DNA of 39,031 nucleotides from JBGSWL01 sp041752455 (GCA_041752455.1 JBGSWL010000148.1:1-39031); one strand, 5' to 3'; positions 1 through 8,434 are shown, counted from the first letter of the stretch. Translations and numbers: made by a program. Notes: generated by a model from the letters alone, not told the origin.

Positions 1-859
1 CAAGGCTGATGGCGCTGCGGGCGCCGGCAAATGCGCCGCGCTCCCGCTCAAGCACGCCAGCGGCAGCGGCAAGCCGGGCATCGACATCGGCAAGGTCGCT
101 GCGGCTTGCAAATCCGGCTGCAAACCGGCTTTCGACCGAAGCGCGAAGCTTGCGCAGCGTGGACAGGGTCTCTTCGGCAATCGCGACCTGTGTGCCGGCG
201 AGTTCTGCCTCGACATGGGTCGAGAGCACATCCAGCAAGACACTGGCAGCATCCGCGTTGGCGTCCTGGCGGGCGGCGCGCTCATTGGCGCGGGCGCTCT
301 TCAACCCGTACCAGTTCTGGCCGCCGGTGAAGACCGGCATCGACAGGGTGATGCTGCCGGTCGTTGCGGTCTCGTCCAGCCGGTCGCTTTGACCATCGCT
401 GCGGATGCCGGCGCTGATTTCGCCGTAGATGCGCGGCATGAAGGAGGCAAGCGCCCGCAGGGACCGGCTTTTTGCCACGTCGACATCGGCAAGCGAGGCG
501 CGCAGCGAGGCCGATTGTGCCAGCGCGCGGTCCAACGCACCGCGCATGTGCAGATCATCGCCGAACACAGCCGAATATGGCAACGGCGAGATGATCGCGC
601 CGCGCATGGATGACCCGCCCCCGATCGGGCTGGCAGCCTGCACCGAACCGGTGTGCATGGCATCGGTGCTGGTGCGAAGGTGCGAAAGGCTTGCCGCAGC
701 CATCGGTCTTGACGGTGCCATGCGAAGGACAAACGTCGTCGGATCGACCGTTGGCGAATCGATCAGTTGGAGGCGCATGCCCTCCACGCGCTGTTCGCCG
801 GCTTGGACGGCGATCGTGGATGACAGCAGCAGTGCGATGATCGGCAAGGTCAAGCGCAC
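1..859 (-). CDS. TolC-family outer membrane channel of type I secretion (5' part, runs off left edge)
   Basis: This is the outer-membrane/periplasmic tunnel protein that would complete the type I secretion machine encoded just upstream. I translated it from a GTG at 859. The N-terminus MRLTLPIIALLLSSTIAVQA is a good signal peptide. About 286 codons are visible, and the 3' end lies beyond base 1. The mature part contains TolC-like stretches, for example SMPVFTGGQNWYGLKSAR followed by a long helical, Ala/Arg-rich segment (AEETLSTLRKLRASVESR) typical of the coiled-coil barrel. An AGGAG sits 7 bases before the GTG, inside the end of the adaptor gene, and only one base separates the adaptor stop from this start, so the two are translationally coupled. 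The family call is firm. Whether the 3' end is intact cannot be seen. Confidence 0.85.
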   Translation of the reverse strand, partial: MRLTLPIIALLLSSTIAVQAGEQRVEGMRLQLIDSPTVDPTTFVLRMAPSRPMAAASLSHLRTSTDAMHTGSVQAASPIGGGSSMRGAIISPLPYSAVFGDDLHMRGALDRALAQSASLRASLADVDVAKSRSLRALASFMPRIYGEISAGIRSDGQSDRLDETATTGSITLSMPVFTGGQNWYGLKSARANERAARQDANADAASVLLDVLSTHVEAELAGTQVAIAEETLSTLRKLRASVESRFAAGFASRSDLADVDARLAAAAGVLERERGAFAGARSAISL

Positions 860-860
860 G

Positions 861-2237
861 TCACTTCTCCTGGAACGCACGGTTCAAGCTGTCGGACATC
901 GGTTTGAACACGTAGGACGCAAACGTGCGCGATTGGCCGGCGATGAACGCGGTTCCCTGCATGCCGGGCTTGACGCCGAGTTCGGCGCGAAGCGCATCGG
1001 TCAGCCCGGTCAGGCGGACATCCACGTCAAAATATTGCTGGCCGGTTTGCGGATCGATCGTCGCATCGGCAGCCACATATTCCACGATGCCTTCGATATC
1101 GTCATGAATGCGGTGGTTGACGCCGGCGATCTGCGCCCGCGCTTTCTGCCCCTTGGTTACGGAGGCGACGTCGGCCGGCGCGATCCGCGCGCGCAACAGC
1201 AGCGGCAGTCCGTCCGGCACGATTTCGGCGAGCACTTCGCCGGCCGGCACGACACCGCCAAGCGTCGTGTATTTGTTATGCACGACCGTGCCATCGACAG
1301 GCGCCCTGACCGTGGTCGAAGCCACGGCGGCATCGGCGGCGGTCAACTGTTCTTCGACCTGCGCCAATTCGCCGAGCGTCTCGGTCATCTGGCGGGCATT
1401 GTCTTGCGCATCGGCTGCCTCAAGCTTGGCGATCCGGGCGTCAAAACTGTAGACTTCGTCGCGCGCCGAACCGGCCTCCGCCTGCAAGGACGCCAAGCGC
1501 GATTGCAGGCTGTACTGCTGCTGCTGAAGATCCCAGAGCGCCTTGCGCGCCACATGGCCGCCGCTGACCAGGCCGGACACGGCATTGACCTGCCCGCGCA
1601 CGAGGGCGAGTTCGTCCGCTGTCGACGCTGTCTGCAGTTCAAGCCCCTCGATCCGGCTGACCAGGGCATTGCGGCTGGCCGTCAGTTCGTCGATTTCCGA
1701 CTGGAGCGCCGCCCTGCCCTTTTCGAACTGTTCCTTCTGGGCAAGAACGATATCGCTTTCCGCCGCATGGGGAAAACCGGCCTCGACAACAAACGGCACG
1801 GCTGCGCCGTCGACGCCGCGCAGTGTGGTCACCGAAATGGACGCGGCCGGATCATTGCTTGCCAGACTTTCGGCACGCAGGCGGTCGCGGATTGCAACCA
1901 GCATCGATCGGTTGGCTCTCAACCGTCCCAATTCCGCCTGGTCGATCACCGGATCGAGCCGGAAGATCACATCGCCGGCGCGAACCGTGTCGCCATTGCG
2001 TGCATAGATGTCCGTGACGACGCCGCCGGTGCGATGCTGGACCTGCTTGTTTTCACCCATGGCAATGACATCGCCTTGGCCGAGCACCGCCGATCCCAAG
2101 GGAAACAGGAAGGCCCAGGCGGCAAATGTGCCAAGCCCGACCCAGATCAAACGCCCGGTGGCCCGCTTGATCGACCCGATCTCGGTCTGCACGTCAGCGG
2201 CCCAGTCGCCGGGGATTGCAGAGGATTTCACACTCAT
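861..2237 (-). CDS. HlyD-family periplasmic adaptor (membrane fusion protein) of type I secretion
   Basis: Inner-membrane-anchored adaptor, 458 residues, that links the ABC transporter to the TolC-type channel. It has a short cytoplasmic N-terminus, one transmembrane helix at about residues 29-49 (GLGTFAAWAFLFPLGSAV), a first lipoyl half-motif (VVTDIYARNGDTVRAGDVI), a long coiled coil of about 200 residues, then the second lipoyl half (VRAPVDGTVVHNK) and a beta-barrel ending at FQEK. Length and layout match PrtE/HlyD adaptors of protease- and RTX-type secretion systems. Its ATG overlaps the ABC transporter stop codon (ATGA at 2234-2237), and its own stop is one base from the TolC-type start, so the three genes form one operon. 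Confidence 0.93.
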   Translation of the reverse strand: MSVKSSAIPGDWAADVQTEIGSIKRATGRLIWVGLGTFAAWAFLFPLGSAVLGQGDVIAMGENKQVQHRTGGVVTDIYARNGDTVRAGDVIFRLDPVIDQAELGRLRANRSMLVAIRDRLRAESLASNDPAASISVTTLRGVDGAAVPFVVEAGFPHAAESDIVLAQKEQFEKGRAALQSEIDELTASRNALVSRIEGLELQTASTADELALVRGQVNAVSGLVSGGHVARKALWDLQQQQYSLQSRLASLQAEAGSARDEVYSFDARIAKLEAADAQDNARQMTETLGELAQVEEQLTAADAAVASTTVRAPVDGTVVHNKYTTLGGVVPAGEVLAEIVPDGLPLLLRARIAPADVASVTKGQKARAQIAGVNHRIHDDIEGIVEYVAADATIDPQTGQQYFDVDVRLTGLTDALRAELGVKPGMQGTAFIAGQSRTFASYVFKPMSDSLNRAFQEK

Positions 2238-3958
2238 CCTGCCGCCTCCAGTCTGGCAAGGGCGCGCAGCGGCGATTCGGACACGCCGTTCTGTGCATCG
2301 TCAGCCTGCAGCGGCTGCGGTCCCTTGAGCGCCAGTCTGGCCAATCTGCCGTCCTGCAGCATGAAGACGTGTTCGGCTATGCGCATGACCGTGTTGCGAT
2401 GCGCGGTCATTATGATCGAGGTGCCGGCATTTTTGGCGGCAGACAGCGACTGCATCATTGCCTCTTCGCCGGCGGCATCGAGATGCGCATTCGGTTCGTC
2501 GAGGATGAGGCATCTCGGCTTGCTGAAATGGGCGCGAGCGAGCGCGATCATCTGCTTCTGGCCGGATGACAAAGGAATGCCCCCGGCGCCGATGCGGGTT
2601 GCATAACCTTCCGGAAGACGCATGATCATGGCGTGTGCGCCCGCCAGCTGCGTGGCCTCGACGATCGCTTCGCCGCTCGCGGCGGGGTCGAACCGGGCGA
2701 TGTTGGCCGCGACGGTGCCCGGGAAAAACGTGATCTCCTGCGGCACATAGCCGACGAGCTTTGCCCATTGGTCGGAGGGCCAAGCTTTTGCGTCCAATCC
2801 GTCCAGCGTGACGCGGCCTTCTGTCGCCGCAATGGCACCGGCCAGAATGCGCATCAGGGCGGTTTTGCCGGAACCGGTCGATCCGGTAATGATCGTCACT
2901 TCGCCGGGCCGGATGGTCAGGGAAATGCTGTCGAGAATGATGCGCTCCGGGTTGGACGCGTCCGGCGACCAGACCACATCGGTGGCCTTGAGCGTTCCAG
3001 TGATCTGGGGAATGCGGACCGGGTCTTCTTCGGCCGGCATGTCGGCGACGAAATCCTTGAGTTCCCGCATCGAACCGACAGCCTTTGCAATCTGTTCCCA
3101 GCCGCCGGTCAGTTGGTCGATCGGCGCCAGGGCCTTGCCGGCAACCATCGACGCCATGAAGATCATCCCGGCCGACATGGCGCCGGTGACAGCAAGATAG
3201 CCGCCAAGGGCCATGACCCCGACCTGCAGGGTCTGCCGGAGGGTTTTGGACATGGCCTGATAGCCGGAGGTCGCGTTGCCGGCGCCTTCGCTGGTGACCA
3301 GAGCCTTGGCGAGACGCTTGCGCCACATGGTCTCGAAATGGGCACCAGTTCCGAATGTGCGCATCTCTTCGGGAAGTTCCAGCACCGAGAGGCTGTAGTT
3401 GACCGCATCGCTGTCTGCCTTGCGGCTGTCGTTGCGTTCGACCTCGGTTGCGGACGCGGAAATGACGCTGACTGAAATCATCAGCACGATCGAGATCAGC
3501 ACGAAGACCCCCAAGGTCCAGTGCAACAGGAACATGATGGCAAGGTACAGCGGGATGAACGGCAGGTCGAACAGCGAAACGAAGGGCTTGCCGGACAGGA
3601 AGCCGCGCACGCTGGAGAAATCGCGCATGATCTTGCCGCTGGTGACCTTGTCGCCGTTGCCGCCGGAGAGCTTTGCGAAAAGCTTCGGCGCCATCTCGAC
3701 CGCGTAAGCGGCTGACAGGCGCTGGGCGATGCGCGCCCGGACGAACTCCGCAAGACCGAAGAACAGCAGCAGAAAGACAACGATCAGCGTCAGGTATACA
3801 AGGGTGGAAACCGAGTTGGACGACAAGACCCGATCATAGACCTGCAGCATGTGGATCGACGGAGCGAGCACAAGCAGGTTGACGAAAACCGAATAGGTGA
3901 AAATGGTCTTGAGATGACCGTTGAATGATTTGACAGGTAACCCGAATTGCGAAAACAC
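2234..3958 (-). CDS. Type I secretion ABC permease/ATPase (PrtD-like)
   Basis: Fused membrane-ATPase half-transporter that powers one-step export of proteins with a C-terminal signal. The N-terminal ~300 residues hold hydrophobic helices (FTYSVFVNLLVLAPSIHMLQVYDRVL, LVYLTLIVVFLLLFFGLAEF and others). The nucleotide-binding domain has Walker A GSTGSGKT at about residue 359, a Q-loop (GYVPQE), a signature LSSGQKQ, Walker B CLILDEP and the switch histidine in TAHR. It lacks an N-terminal C39 peptidase domain, as PrtD/HasD types do. I prefer the GTG at 3958 because GGAG lies 9 bases upstream. A TTG at 3973 would add five residues but has no visible ribosome site. The signature is LSSGQ rather than LSGGQ, a mild departure. 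It is the first gene of the secretion operon, and the likely substrate is the RTX protein at 8525-11251. Confidence 0.93.
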   Translation of the reverse strand: MFSQFGLPVKSFNGHLKTIFTYSVFVNLLVLAPSIHMLQVYDRVLSSNSVSTLVYLTLIVVFLLLFFGLAEFVRARIAQRLSAAYAVEMAPKLFAKLSGGNGDKVTSGKIMRDFSSVRGFLSGKPFVSLFDLPFIPLYLAIMFLLHWTLGVFVLISIVLMISVSVISASATEVERNDSRKADSDAVNYSLSVLELPEEMRTFGTGAHFETMWRKRLAKALVTSEGAGNATSGYQAMSKTLRQTLQVGVMALGGYLAVTGAMSAGMIFMASMVAGKALAPIDQLTGGWEQIAKAVGSMRELKDFVADMPAEEDPVRIPQITGTLKATDVVWSPDASNPERIILDSISLTIRPGEVTIITGSTGSGKTALMRILAGAIAATEGRVTLDGLDAKAWPSDQWAKLVGYVPQEITFFPGTVAANIARFDPAASGEAIVEATQLAGAHAMIMRLPEGYATRIGAGGIPLSSGQKQMIALARAHFSKPRCLILDEPNAHLDAAGEEAMMQSLSAAKNAGTSIIMTAHRNTVMRIAEHVFMLQDGRLARLALKGPQPLQADDAQNGVSESPLRALARLEAAG

Positions 3959-4034
3959 GCCGCGATACTCCAAAGCGAACGTCGGGGGCCGTTCATTTGG
4001 TCCAGTTGTAAATCGGCGTGGTTAAGCAACCTTT

Positions 4035-4055
4035 AAATGCACAGGGCCTGCATTT
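4035..4055. repeat. Inverted repeat, 7-bp arms (aaatgca/tgcattt)
   Basis: A perfect 7-bp stem with a 7-base loop, followed on the plus strand by a run of T. It lies about 80-100 bases before the secretion-operon start on the minus strand and so would fall in that operon's leader or promoter. Confidence 0.6.
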
Positions 4056-4071
4056 TTGTCGATGGGTTCGT

Positions 4072-4140
4072 CATGCGGGGGCGAAACAGCCGGTTTCGAA
4101 GACCAAAGGGAGGCGGACATGCCCCCGCATGCCGCCTCCC
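4072..4140. repeat. Two mutually exclusive GC-rich hairpins
   Basis: The arms gggaggcgg (4108-4116) and ccgcctccc (4132-4140), extended inward by catg/catg, make a 13-bp stem with one bulged base. The segment catgcgggggc (4072-4082) is also a perfect 11-base complement of gcccccgcatg (4121-4131). The two pairings compete for 4121-4131, as in attenuators or riboregulators. On the minus strand the 13-bp stem is followed by ctttgg, a poor T-tract, so it is not a classical terminator. Confidence 0.6.
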
Positions 4141-4144
4141 TCCG

Positions 4145-4220
4145 TTGGCAGCAAGCTGCCAATATCCCGGCTTGTGACACAAGGCCCCAACCAGAAGCCG
4201 AGGCTTCAACCAGAGTGGTT
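4145..4220. repeat. Tandem run of four short hairpins
   Basis: Successive inverted repeats are ttggcagc-aa-gctgccaa (4145-4162), cttgtg-a-cacaag (4171-4183), gaagcc-ga-ggcttc (4194-4207) and aacca-gag-tggtt (4208-4220). Each is perfect by inspection. Loops of one to three bases suit cruciform or protein-binding DNA as much as RNA hairpins. Confidence 0.6.
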
Positions 4221-4418
4221 CAGGCCAAGGTCACCGGGGGTGTCGGCTTAGACAGCAACCAGAGGGCGAATGACATGGATGAACGCGCAAACGGTCATTC
4301 CAAGCCGTGAACCGTCGTCATCATCGAAAATCGCAGGATCGCCGGCGATTGCACGCGATGGATGCATTGTCGAGCGGGACAACGATTCTCCGGTATCGTC
4401 CCGCCGGTGACCAAGACC

Positions 4419-5354
4419 TCATATGTCGAGTGCTGCCACCACTTTCTCGAAGGACCGGCCAACCGGAATGCGCTCTCCGGTTTTCAAAATCAGAATCATT
4501 TGACGTCCCAACCTTTCACGGCCAGCAATGTGGCTGATGTTGACCCAGAAGGACTTGTGAACCTGCAAGCCCTCGGAACTCCATTTCAGCATCTCGTTGG
4601 AAAGCTTTGTCCGCTTCAGGACAACGCGGTTTTCGAAAACGAGCTTCAACGTGTGGTCATCCGCTTCGAGATAGACAGGGGTATTGGCAGCCGGTTTTGG
4701 TGCTGATGCGGCAAGGTTGGAATCATCCGGAGGATTCTTCACGTTCACCTTGTCGCTGCTGACTTCAGGCTCCAGTTCACGCTTCATGAAACGGAATGAA
4801 CTTTTGCGCATGTGGTAACTGAAACCGACAATGAACATCGGGACAAATATGAAATAATTCGCGATTATCTCGGAAGCACTCGAATAGACCCTGCCCGATA
4901 GCGAAAAATTGAGAACAAGCGGAGGTGTGATGAAAATTCCGGTGATCGCAACCGGGACGGAAGCAAGCAGCTCAAGTGCTATATTGCCGAGGACAACCTT
5001 TTTCACCAAAACGGCGATGATTGCCGACCACACATGAAATGAAGTGAAAAGGATGACGGCCAAGGCGAAGAAGAATTGGAGCCGTACCGGAAAAGGACCC
5101 ATCTTGTCGGTGTGAAATGAGCCACTGTAGGAAACCAGAATCATCAGCATAAAGGTTCCGACATACAAGCTCGGCGTTCCGAGGTTTGCCTTGAAGTTCT
5201 CCCGAAACAATTCGAGGTTCTGCTCTGTTTTCCCGGAACGGACGATCATTTGTCCGGTACTCCTTAAGTCTGCGAATCGCATGAATGCCGCGATATTGCG
5301 CCCGGATACTCCAGTACTACGCCGAAGGGTTTCCACAAACCCCACGTCATTCAA
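4419..5354 (-). CDS. Membrane-anchored LytTR-domain transcription regulator
   Basis: A 311-residue protein with an N-terminal cytoplasmic segment, four predicted membrane helices (about residues 60-78, 93-117, 122-147, 162-181), a linker, and a C-terminal LytTR DNA-binding domain (about 225-305, with VFENRVVLKRTKLSNEML and HKSFWVNISHI). There is no receiver domain, so it is not a standard response regulator; a membrane-embedded sensor-regulator is the natural reading. The frame opens with TTG at 5354 and no clear ribosome site. An ATG at 5282 would remove 24 residues and keep both domains. Hand counts of two 60-base lines inside the gene give 29/60 and 32/60 GC, lower than neighbouring genes, which hints at a different origin. 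It sits between the secretion operon and the Tad-like genes and may control one or both. Confidence 0.8.
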   Translation of the reverse strand: MNDVGFVETLRRSTGVSGRNIAAFMRFADLRSTGQMIVRSGKTEQNLELFRENFKANLGTPSLYVGTFMLMILVSYSGSFHTDKMGPFPVRLQFFFALAVILFTSFHVWSAIIAVLVKKVVLGNIALELLASVPVAITGIFITPPLVLNFSLSGRVYSSASEIIANYFIFVPMFIVGFSYHMRKSSFRFMKRELEPEVSSDKVNVKNPPDDSNLAASAPKPAANTPVYLEADDHTLKLVFENRVVLKRTKLSNEMLKWSSEGLQVHKSFWVNISHIAGRERLGRQMILILKTGERIPVGRSFEKVVAALDI

Positions 5355-5484
5355 ATTATTACGACCACTTTCAAATCCTGCTCATCATTCATTGATGAAT
5401 GAGGATGGCTGCCCGAAGCCAAAACAAGCCCTGCGTGAAAGTGCAGCATTTCATGTCTATTTTCTCATTTGAGAGATGAACTTG
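5355..5484. other. Intergenic gap upstream of the LytTR gene
   Basis: A 130-base gap, AT-richer than its surroundings. The only structure noticed is an imperfect palindrome at 5381-5402 (ctcatcattcat-tg-atgaatgag). It could serve as an operator for the LytTR gene or as the 3' hairpin of the Tad-like genes; no T-run supports a terminator. Confidence 0.4.
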
Positions 5485-6075
5485 TCAATAGCTGGGAACA
5501 CCGGCGGTGTATTGCGTAGAAAATTTGCTCTCCTTGCCGAAGAACTGGCTGAAAATGAACTGGTGGGAAAACGACACATCCACCACCATCAGGCTTTCGC
5601 CCGGCGCGATCTGGCTCAGGATTTTCTGCTGGTCGAGGGGGAAGCTATTGCGATCGGTGTCATCGTCGGTCATGCCGTGGCCATAAGTCCAATCGGCCTT
5701 CAATTCCGTGCCGGTCCGAACGACACGACGCGCCAAGACTTTTGCCTTGGCTGCGTCAGACTCTCCGAAGATCATTTTCAGGCCATTGCCGATCAGCTTG
5801 ACCTGATCCTTCGTGATCGTGTTCTCCGTACCCTTTGCTGAATCGCGGTTCTGGATGCTGAGGTAGGCGCCGACCTGGGCCAGCGATGATGCGGCCTGCA
5901 CCGCGTGCCGGTACTTCATCAGGAAAGAGCCGAGATCGACCACGCCCACCATCAGGACAATCATCAGCGGGGCAAGGATCGCAAACTCGATGGCGACCGT
6001 GCCCGCCCTGTCGCGCCCGAACCCGGGTATCCGGGCCAAGCGCGTTCTCGAGCGAACTGTTTCAACTTCTGACAT
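5485..6075 (-). CDS. TadE-like pseudopilin/pilus assembly protein
   Basis: A protein of 196 residues from the ATG at 6075. It has a basic N-terminus, then the TadE signature GTVAIEFAILAPLMIVLMVG with the conserved Glu, leading into one hydrophobic helix and a polar C-terminal domain (~150 residues). TadE-type minor pseudopilins are processed at the inner membrane and needed for Flp/Tad pilus assembly. A GTG at 6093 would add six residues, but the ATG at 6075 has a GGGGG stretch upstream. The gene overlaps the preceding TadE-like gene by 14 bases, so they are co-translated. No Tad ATPase, platform, secretin or Flp pilin gene is in the window, so any pilus machinery must be elsewhere. Confidence 0.82.
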   Translation of the reverse strand: MSEVETVRSRTRLARIPGFGRDRAGTVAIEFAILAPLMIVLMVGVVDLGSFLMKYRHAVQAASSLAQVGAYLSIQNRDSAKGTENTITKDQVKLIGNGLKMIFGESDAAKAKVLARRVVRTGTELKADWTYGHGMTDDDTDRNSFPLDQQKILSQIAPGESLMVVDVSFSHQFIFSQFFGKESKFSTQYTAGVPSY

Positions 6076-6544
6076 GGAAGAACACCCCCACACTGATGGA
6101 CTGGGTCAGGATTTTTTCCAGCCCGACCGTACTGAACAGCTTCTTCGGGAAAACACCCGACCACGGATAGTTGACCCGGATCATGTGAGCCTGTCCTGCC
6201 GCAAGCGCGAGTTTGTCGGCGACAGGTGCTGACGGTTCTGGTGACGTCGCTGTCAGCGGAACCACCTCGACCTGGAATGTCTCGGCCTGGCAGGAAATGC
6301 CGGATTCCTTGCAGATCATCTCCTTGACGGTCGCAAAACCCTCCGGCTTCCAGCCTTCCGACAGCTTTTTCTGGGCGAGGAACACGCCTCGTTCGATGCG
6401 GCTGGTGGAGTGATACAGCATGCCGAAGTCGACGATGGCCAGCATCAGGAAAATGAAGACCGGTGCAAGCGAGGCAAATTCGATCGCCGTGGTCCCGCGC
6501 CGGTCCGTTGCCAAGCGCCGCATGACATCACCGCGGGCGCTCAT
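6062..6544 (-). CDS. Second TadE-like pseudopilin protein
   Basis: A 160-residue protein starting MSARGDVMRRLATDRRGTTA, followed by IEFASLAPVFIFLMLAIVDFG, the TadE/TadG N-terminal motif and membrane helix, then a short polar domain with two Cys (ICKESGISCQ), possibly a disulfide pair. The ATG at 6544 overlaps the TadG-like stop as ATGA, which marks translational coupling. An upstream extension in this frame is open but unlikely. With the genes on either side it forms a tadG-tadE-tadE-type operon. It is only distantly similar to the other TadE-like protein outside the motif. Confidence 0.82.
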   Translation of the reverse strand: MSARGDVMRRLATDRRGTTAIEFASLAPVFIFLMLAIVDFGMLYHSTSRIERGVFLAQKKLSEGWKPEGFATVKEMICKESGISCQAETFQVEVVPLTATSPEPSAPVADKLALAAGQAHMIRVNYPWSGVFPKKLFSTVGLEKILTQSISVGVFFHVRS

Positions 6545-8193
6545 TTCGTCACCCGCAGGGATTGCATCGCGCCGGCGTCGCTGACCTTGGCGGTGATGTC
6601 CACACCGAACCACACATCTTCCGTCATGATGGTTTTGCCGTTCAGGATCGCGGTGGAGCGCAGGTGTGTGCCGCCGTCGCCGGTCGGGACCTCATCGATC
6701 ACGGTGGACATTTCGCTGATGCCGACCTCGGCCAGCGTCTTCAATTCGCCGTCCTGCACCCTGGCATCGCCATTGTCTATCCAGGCGGCGAGGCCTTGCA
6801 GTTCATCATGCGATATCTTGCTGTCGCCATTGGCATCGAGCATGGCCAGCTTCTCATAACCATGCGCATGGCCACCCATGTCGCCAAACAGGCGTGTGCC
6901 GTTCATGTCGGTGGCGGCCTTGCCGTCCCGGTTGTCCACCAGCAGGGCCTGGCCATTGCCGCTGATCCATTCGGTGCGTACCGTCTTGCCGGTGCCGCTC
7001 AAATCGAAATCGACAGTGGCATTCACCCGGTGCTGCGGAATGAGGTAGCGCGCGCTGGAAACGCCAGTGGTTGTGATTTCACCTTTGGCGATGAGATCGA
7101 GAACGATCGGGCTGGCTGCCATCACGCACTGCCCCTGGAGTTCCCAGGCCGCCGAGTTCAAGCCCACAATTCGGTAAAGCAAAGCAGAATTGGGATTGCG
7201 GTAATTGCTGCCGTGAACCGCCAGGTTGTTTGGCATTAAATGTACGGTTGCTTGGTTTGACATGGTATCAAGGTAGCCCTGACCCGAATCACTGCGGTTA
7301 GACTGATGTAGAAACAGAACCTCAGGCTTGAAGTTGGGAGAGAGCGGAAATTTTTGAAGCCTTCCAAACCGGGTGTAGCCGATGCTGCCGTTTTTAAATG
7401 CCTCCGCAACGCCAGGGCTTGGCTCCCATTTCGGTGTGTCGTTGGGGAATTGCAATACCGCCATTTGTGCGACTTTGCTCTCGGTGCAAACTTCCTTGAC
7501 GGGCGGCGTCACAACCGGGTTGCACGCAGCAGGCGTTGTTCCATCAGCGTTGAACGGCTGAACGACAATGATGTCGTCAGGGCTTGAAGTCTTGAGAAAT
7601 ACCTCTGTCACACCACTTCCATTGCCCACCACCTGACGGGCCTTGATGTTGCCTGCGGCATCAAAAAGCGTCGCGGTATAGTTTTTTTGGCCAGCCACAA
7701 GCGTGCCCGCCGCAATTTCGAAATTGCCTGGGTTGAGATAGATCAGGTCTTCCGGGGTGCAGGCCTTGGTCGGCGGTGCCTTGGACGGGGCCGTGCAGTC
7801 GCGATTGCTTGCGCTGGCCAGTTTGTTGTGGCCGAATATCTTCATCATCGTCGCGTCAATCGTCGAGGCCCCGGTGACTTTGATCTTGTCGCCATCGCTC
7901 GTCACGTCGATTGTCGTGTGCGCAGGGTCCAGTTTCGACTGCTTTACCAGATCGGCGGAAAACACGCGGGCCATTTCCATCCGCTCTTCCTTTGACGGAT
8001 AGAGCGCGTAGTCGGCGTTCTCGATGCGGTCGCAGGTCAGACCGACGGTCTGGTCCAGCATCGTGCGGGTGTTTTCGAGCCGGTAGGTATCAAGGCCAAA
8101 TCCGGCAGCACCGACGACAACGGTCGAGCTCAGTGCCGCGATCAGGGCCAGGTTGCCCGAGGTGTCTTTCAGATATGATGTCGCAATGCGCAT
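6541..8193 (-). CDS. TadG-like pilus-associated protein with a type I secretion-substrate-type C-terminal domain
   Basis: A 550-residue protein from the ATG at 8193, which follows an AAAAAAGGGGGG ribosome-site region; a GTG at 8253 would add 20 residues. The N-terminus shows the TadE/TadG-like membrane segment (DTSGNLALIAALSSTVVVGA) and the typical following stretch (GFGLDTYRLENTRTMLDQ). The middle has no recognised domain; I see no clear von Willebrand A metal site, although TadG proteins often carry one. The last ~157 residues match the C-terminus of the RTX protein at 8525-11251: 35 of 60 identical over the core from RLFGD to AEVGI in my hand alignment. It contains an EF-hand-like DANGDSKISHDE and ends near EDVWF. 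That tail is familiar from RTX-type adhesins, and its fusion to a TadG N-terminus is unusual. It is the first gene of the Tad-like operon. Confidence 0.82.
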   Translation of the reverse strand: MRIATSYLKDTSGNLALIAALSSTVVVGAAGFGLDTYRLENTRTMLDQTVGLTCDRIENADYALYPSKEERMEMARVFSADLVKQSKLDPAHTTIDVTSDGDKIKVTGASTIDATMMKIFGHNKLASASNRDCTAPSKAPPTKACTPEDLIYLNPGNFEIAAGTLVAGQKNYTATLFDAAGNIKARQVVGNGSGVTEVFLKTSSPDDIIVVQPFNADGTTPAACNPVVTPPVKEVCTESKVAQMAVLQFPNDTPKWEPSPGVAEAFKNGSIGYTRFGRLQKFPLSPNFKPEVLFLHQSNRSDSGQGYLDTMSNQATVHLMPNNLAVHGSNYRNPNSALLYRIVGLNSAAWELQGQCVMAASPIVLDLIAKGEITTTGVSSARYLIPQHRVNATVDFDLSGTGKTVRTEWISGNGQALLVDNRDGKAATDMNGTRLFGDMGGHAHGYEKLAMLDANGDSKISHDELQGLAAWIDNGDARVQDGELKTLAEVGISEMSTVIDEVPTGDGGTHLRSTAILNGKTIMTEDVWFGVDITAKVSDAGAMQSLRVTK

Positions 8194-8434
8194 ATGCGCC
8201 CCCCTTTTTTGGCTCCGTTCCCGGCGTCGATGGGAAAAGCGGATCCAGACCAAAGCGGCTTCGGGGGCAGCCGCATGTATTTCTGATCTGCCGGGACAGA
8301 TTTTGTCCCGTTGCAGTCGTCTGCGACACTACAGTCATGAGGTGAAAATGAGGTTCAGGACTGTGGTATGCGTGCGGTTAATCGCAGCGCTTGAACTTTA
8401 TGCTTTCCAGGCGGAGCGCTGTGGCACCTTCAGT
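8194..8434 (-). promoter_or_regulatory. Probable promoter/leader region of the Tad-like operon
   Basis: About 240 bases between the TadG-like start and the RTX terminator. It contains a 7-bp inverted repeat cgggaca/tgtcccg (8292-8298 with 8304-8310) about 100 bases upstream of the start, and a weak match (gacactacagtca at 8325-8337, 10 of 13) to the direct repeat found upstream of the RTX gene. No promoter hexamers were assigned. The terminator on its far side implies that the Tad-like genes have their own promoter here. Confidence 0.4.

Larger units (their letters stand above)
3959..4418. other. Intergenic region rich in inverted repeats between the LytTR gene and the secretion operon
   Basis: About 460 bases with no credible gene. 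Short open frames on the plus strand lack ribosome sites and family resemblance. The stretch from 4035 to 4220 is almost wholly made of short inverted repeats, listed separately. A further 7-bp stem pairs 4268-4274 with 4294-4300, and another (gcgggac/gtcccgc) pairs 4374-4380 with 4398-4404. The last lies just downstream of the LytTR stop codon on the minus strand, but no T-run follows it. The region must contain the 3' end of the LytTR transcript and the promoter/leader of the secretion operon. I could not assign a promoter by eye. Confidence 0.6.

Noticed and set aside
429..2606. Long open frame on the plus strand across the secretion genes
   Set aside because: It is antisense to three overlapping genes with clear motifs, has no recognisable domain, and is rich in Arg/Gly/His, as expected from GC-rich antisense frames.
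4018..4537. Short plus-strand open frames in the inverted-repeat region
   Set aside because: No ribosome site, no hydrophobic or domain pattern; they overlap the hairpin run and the LytTR 3' end.
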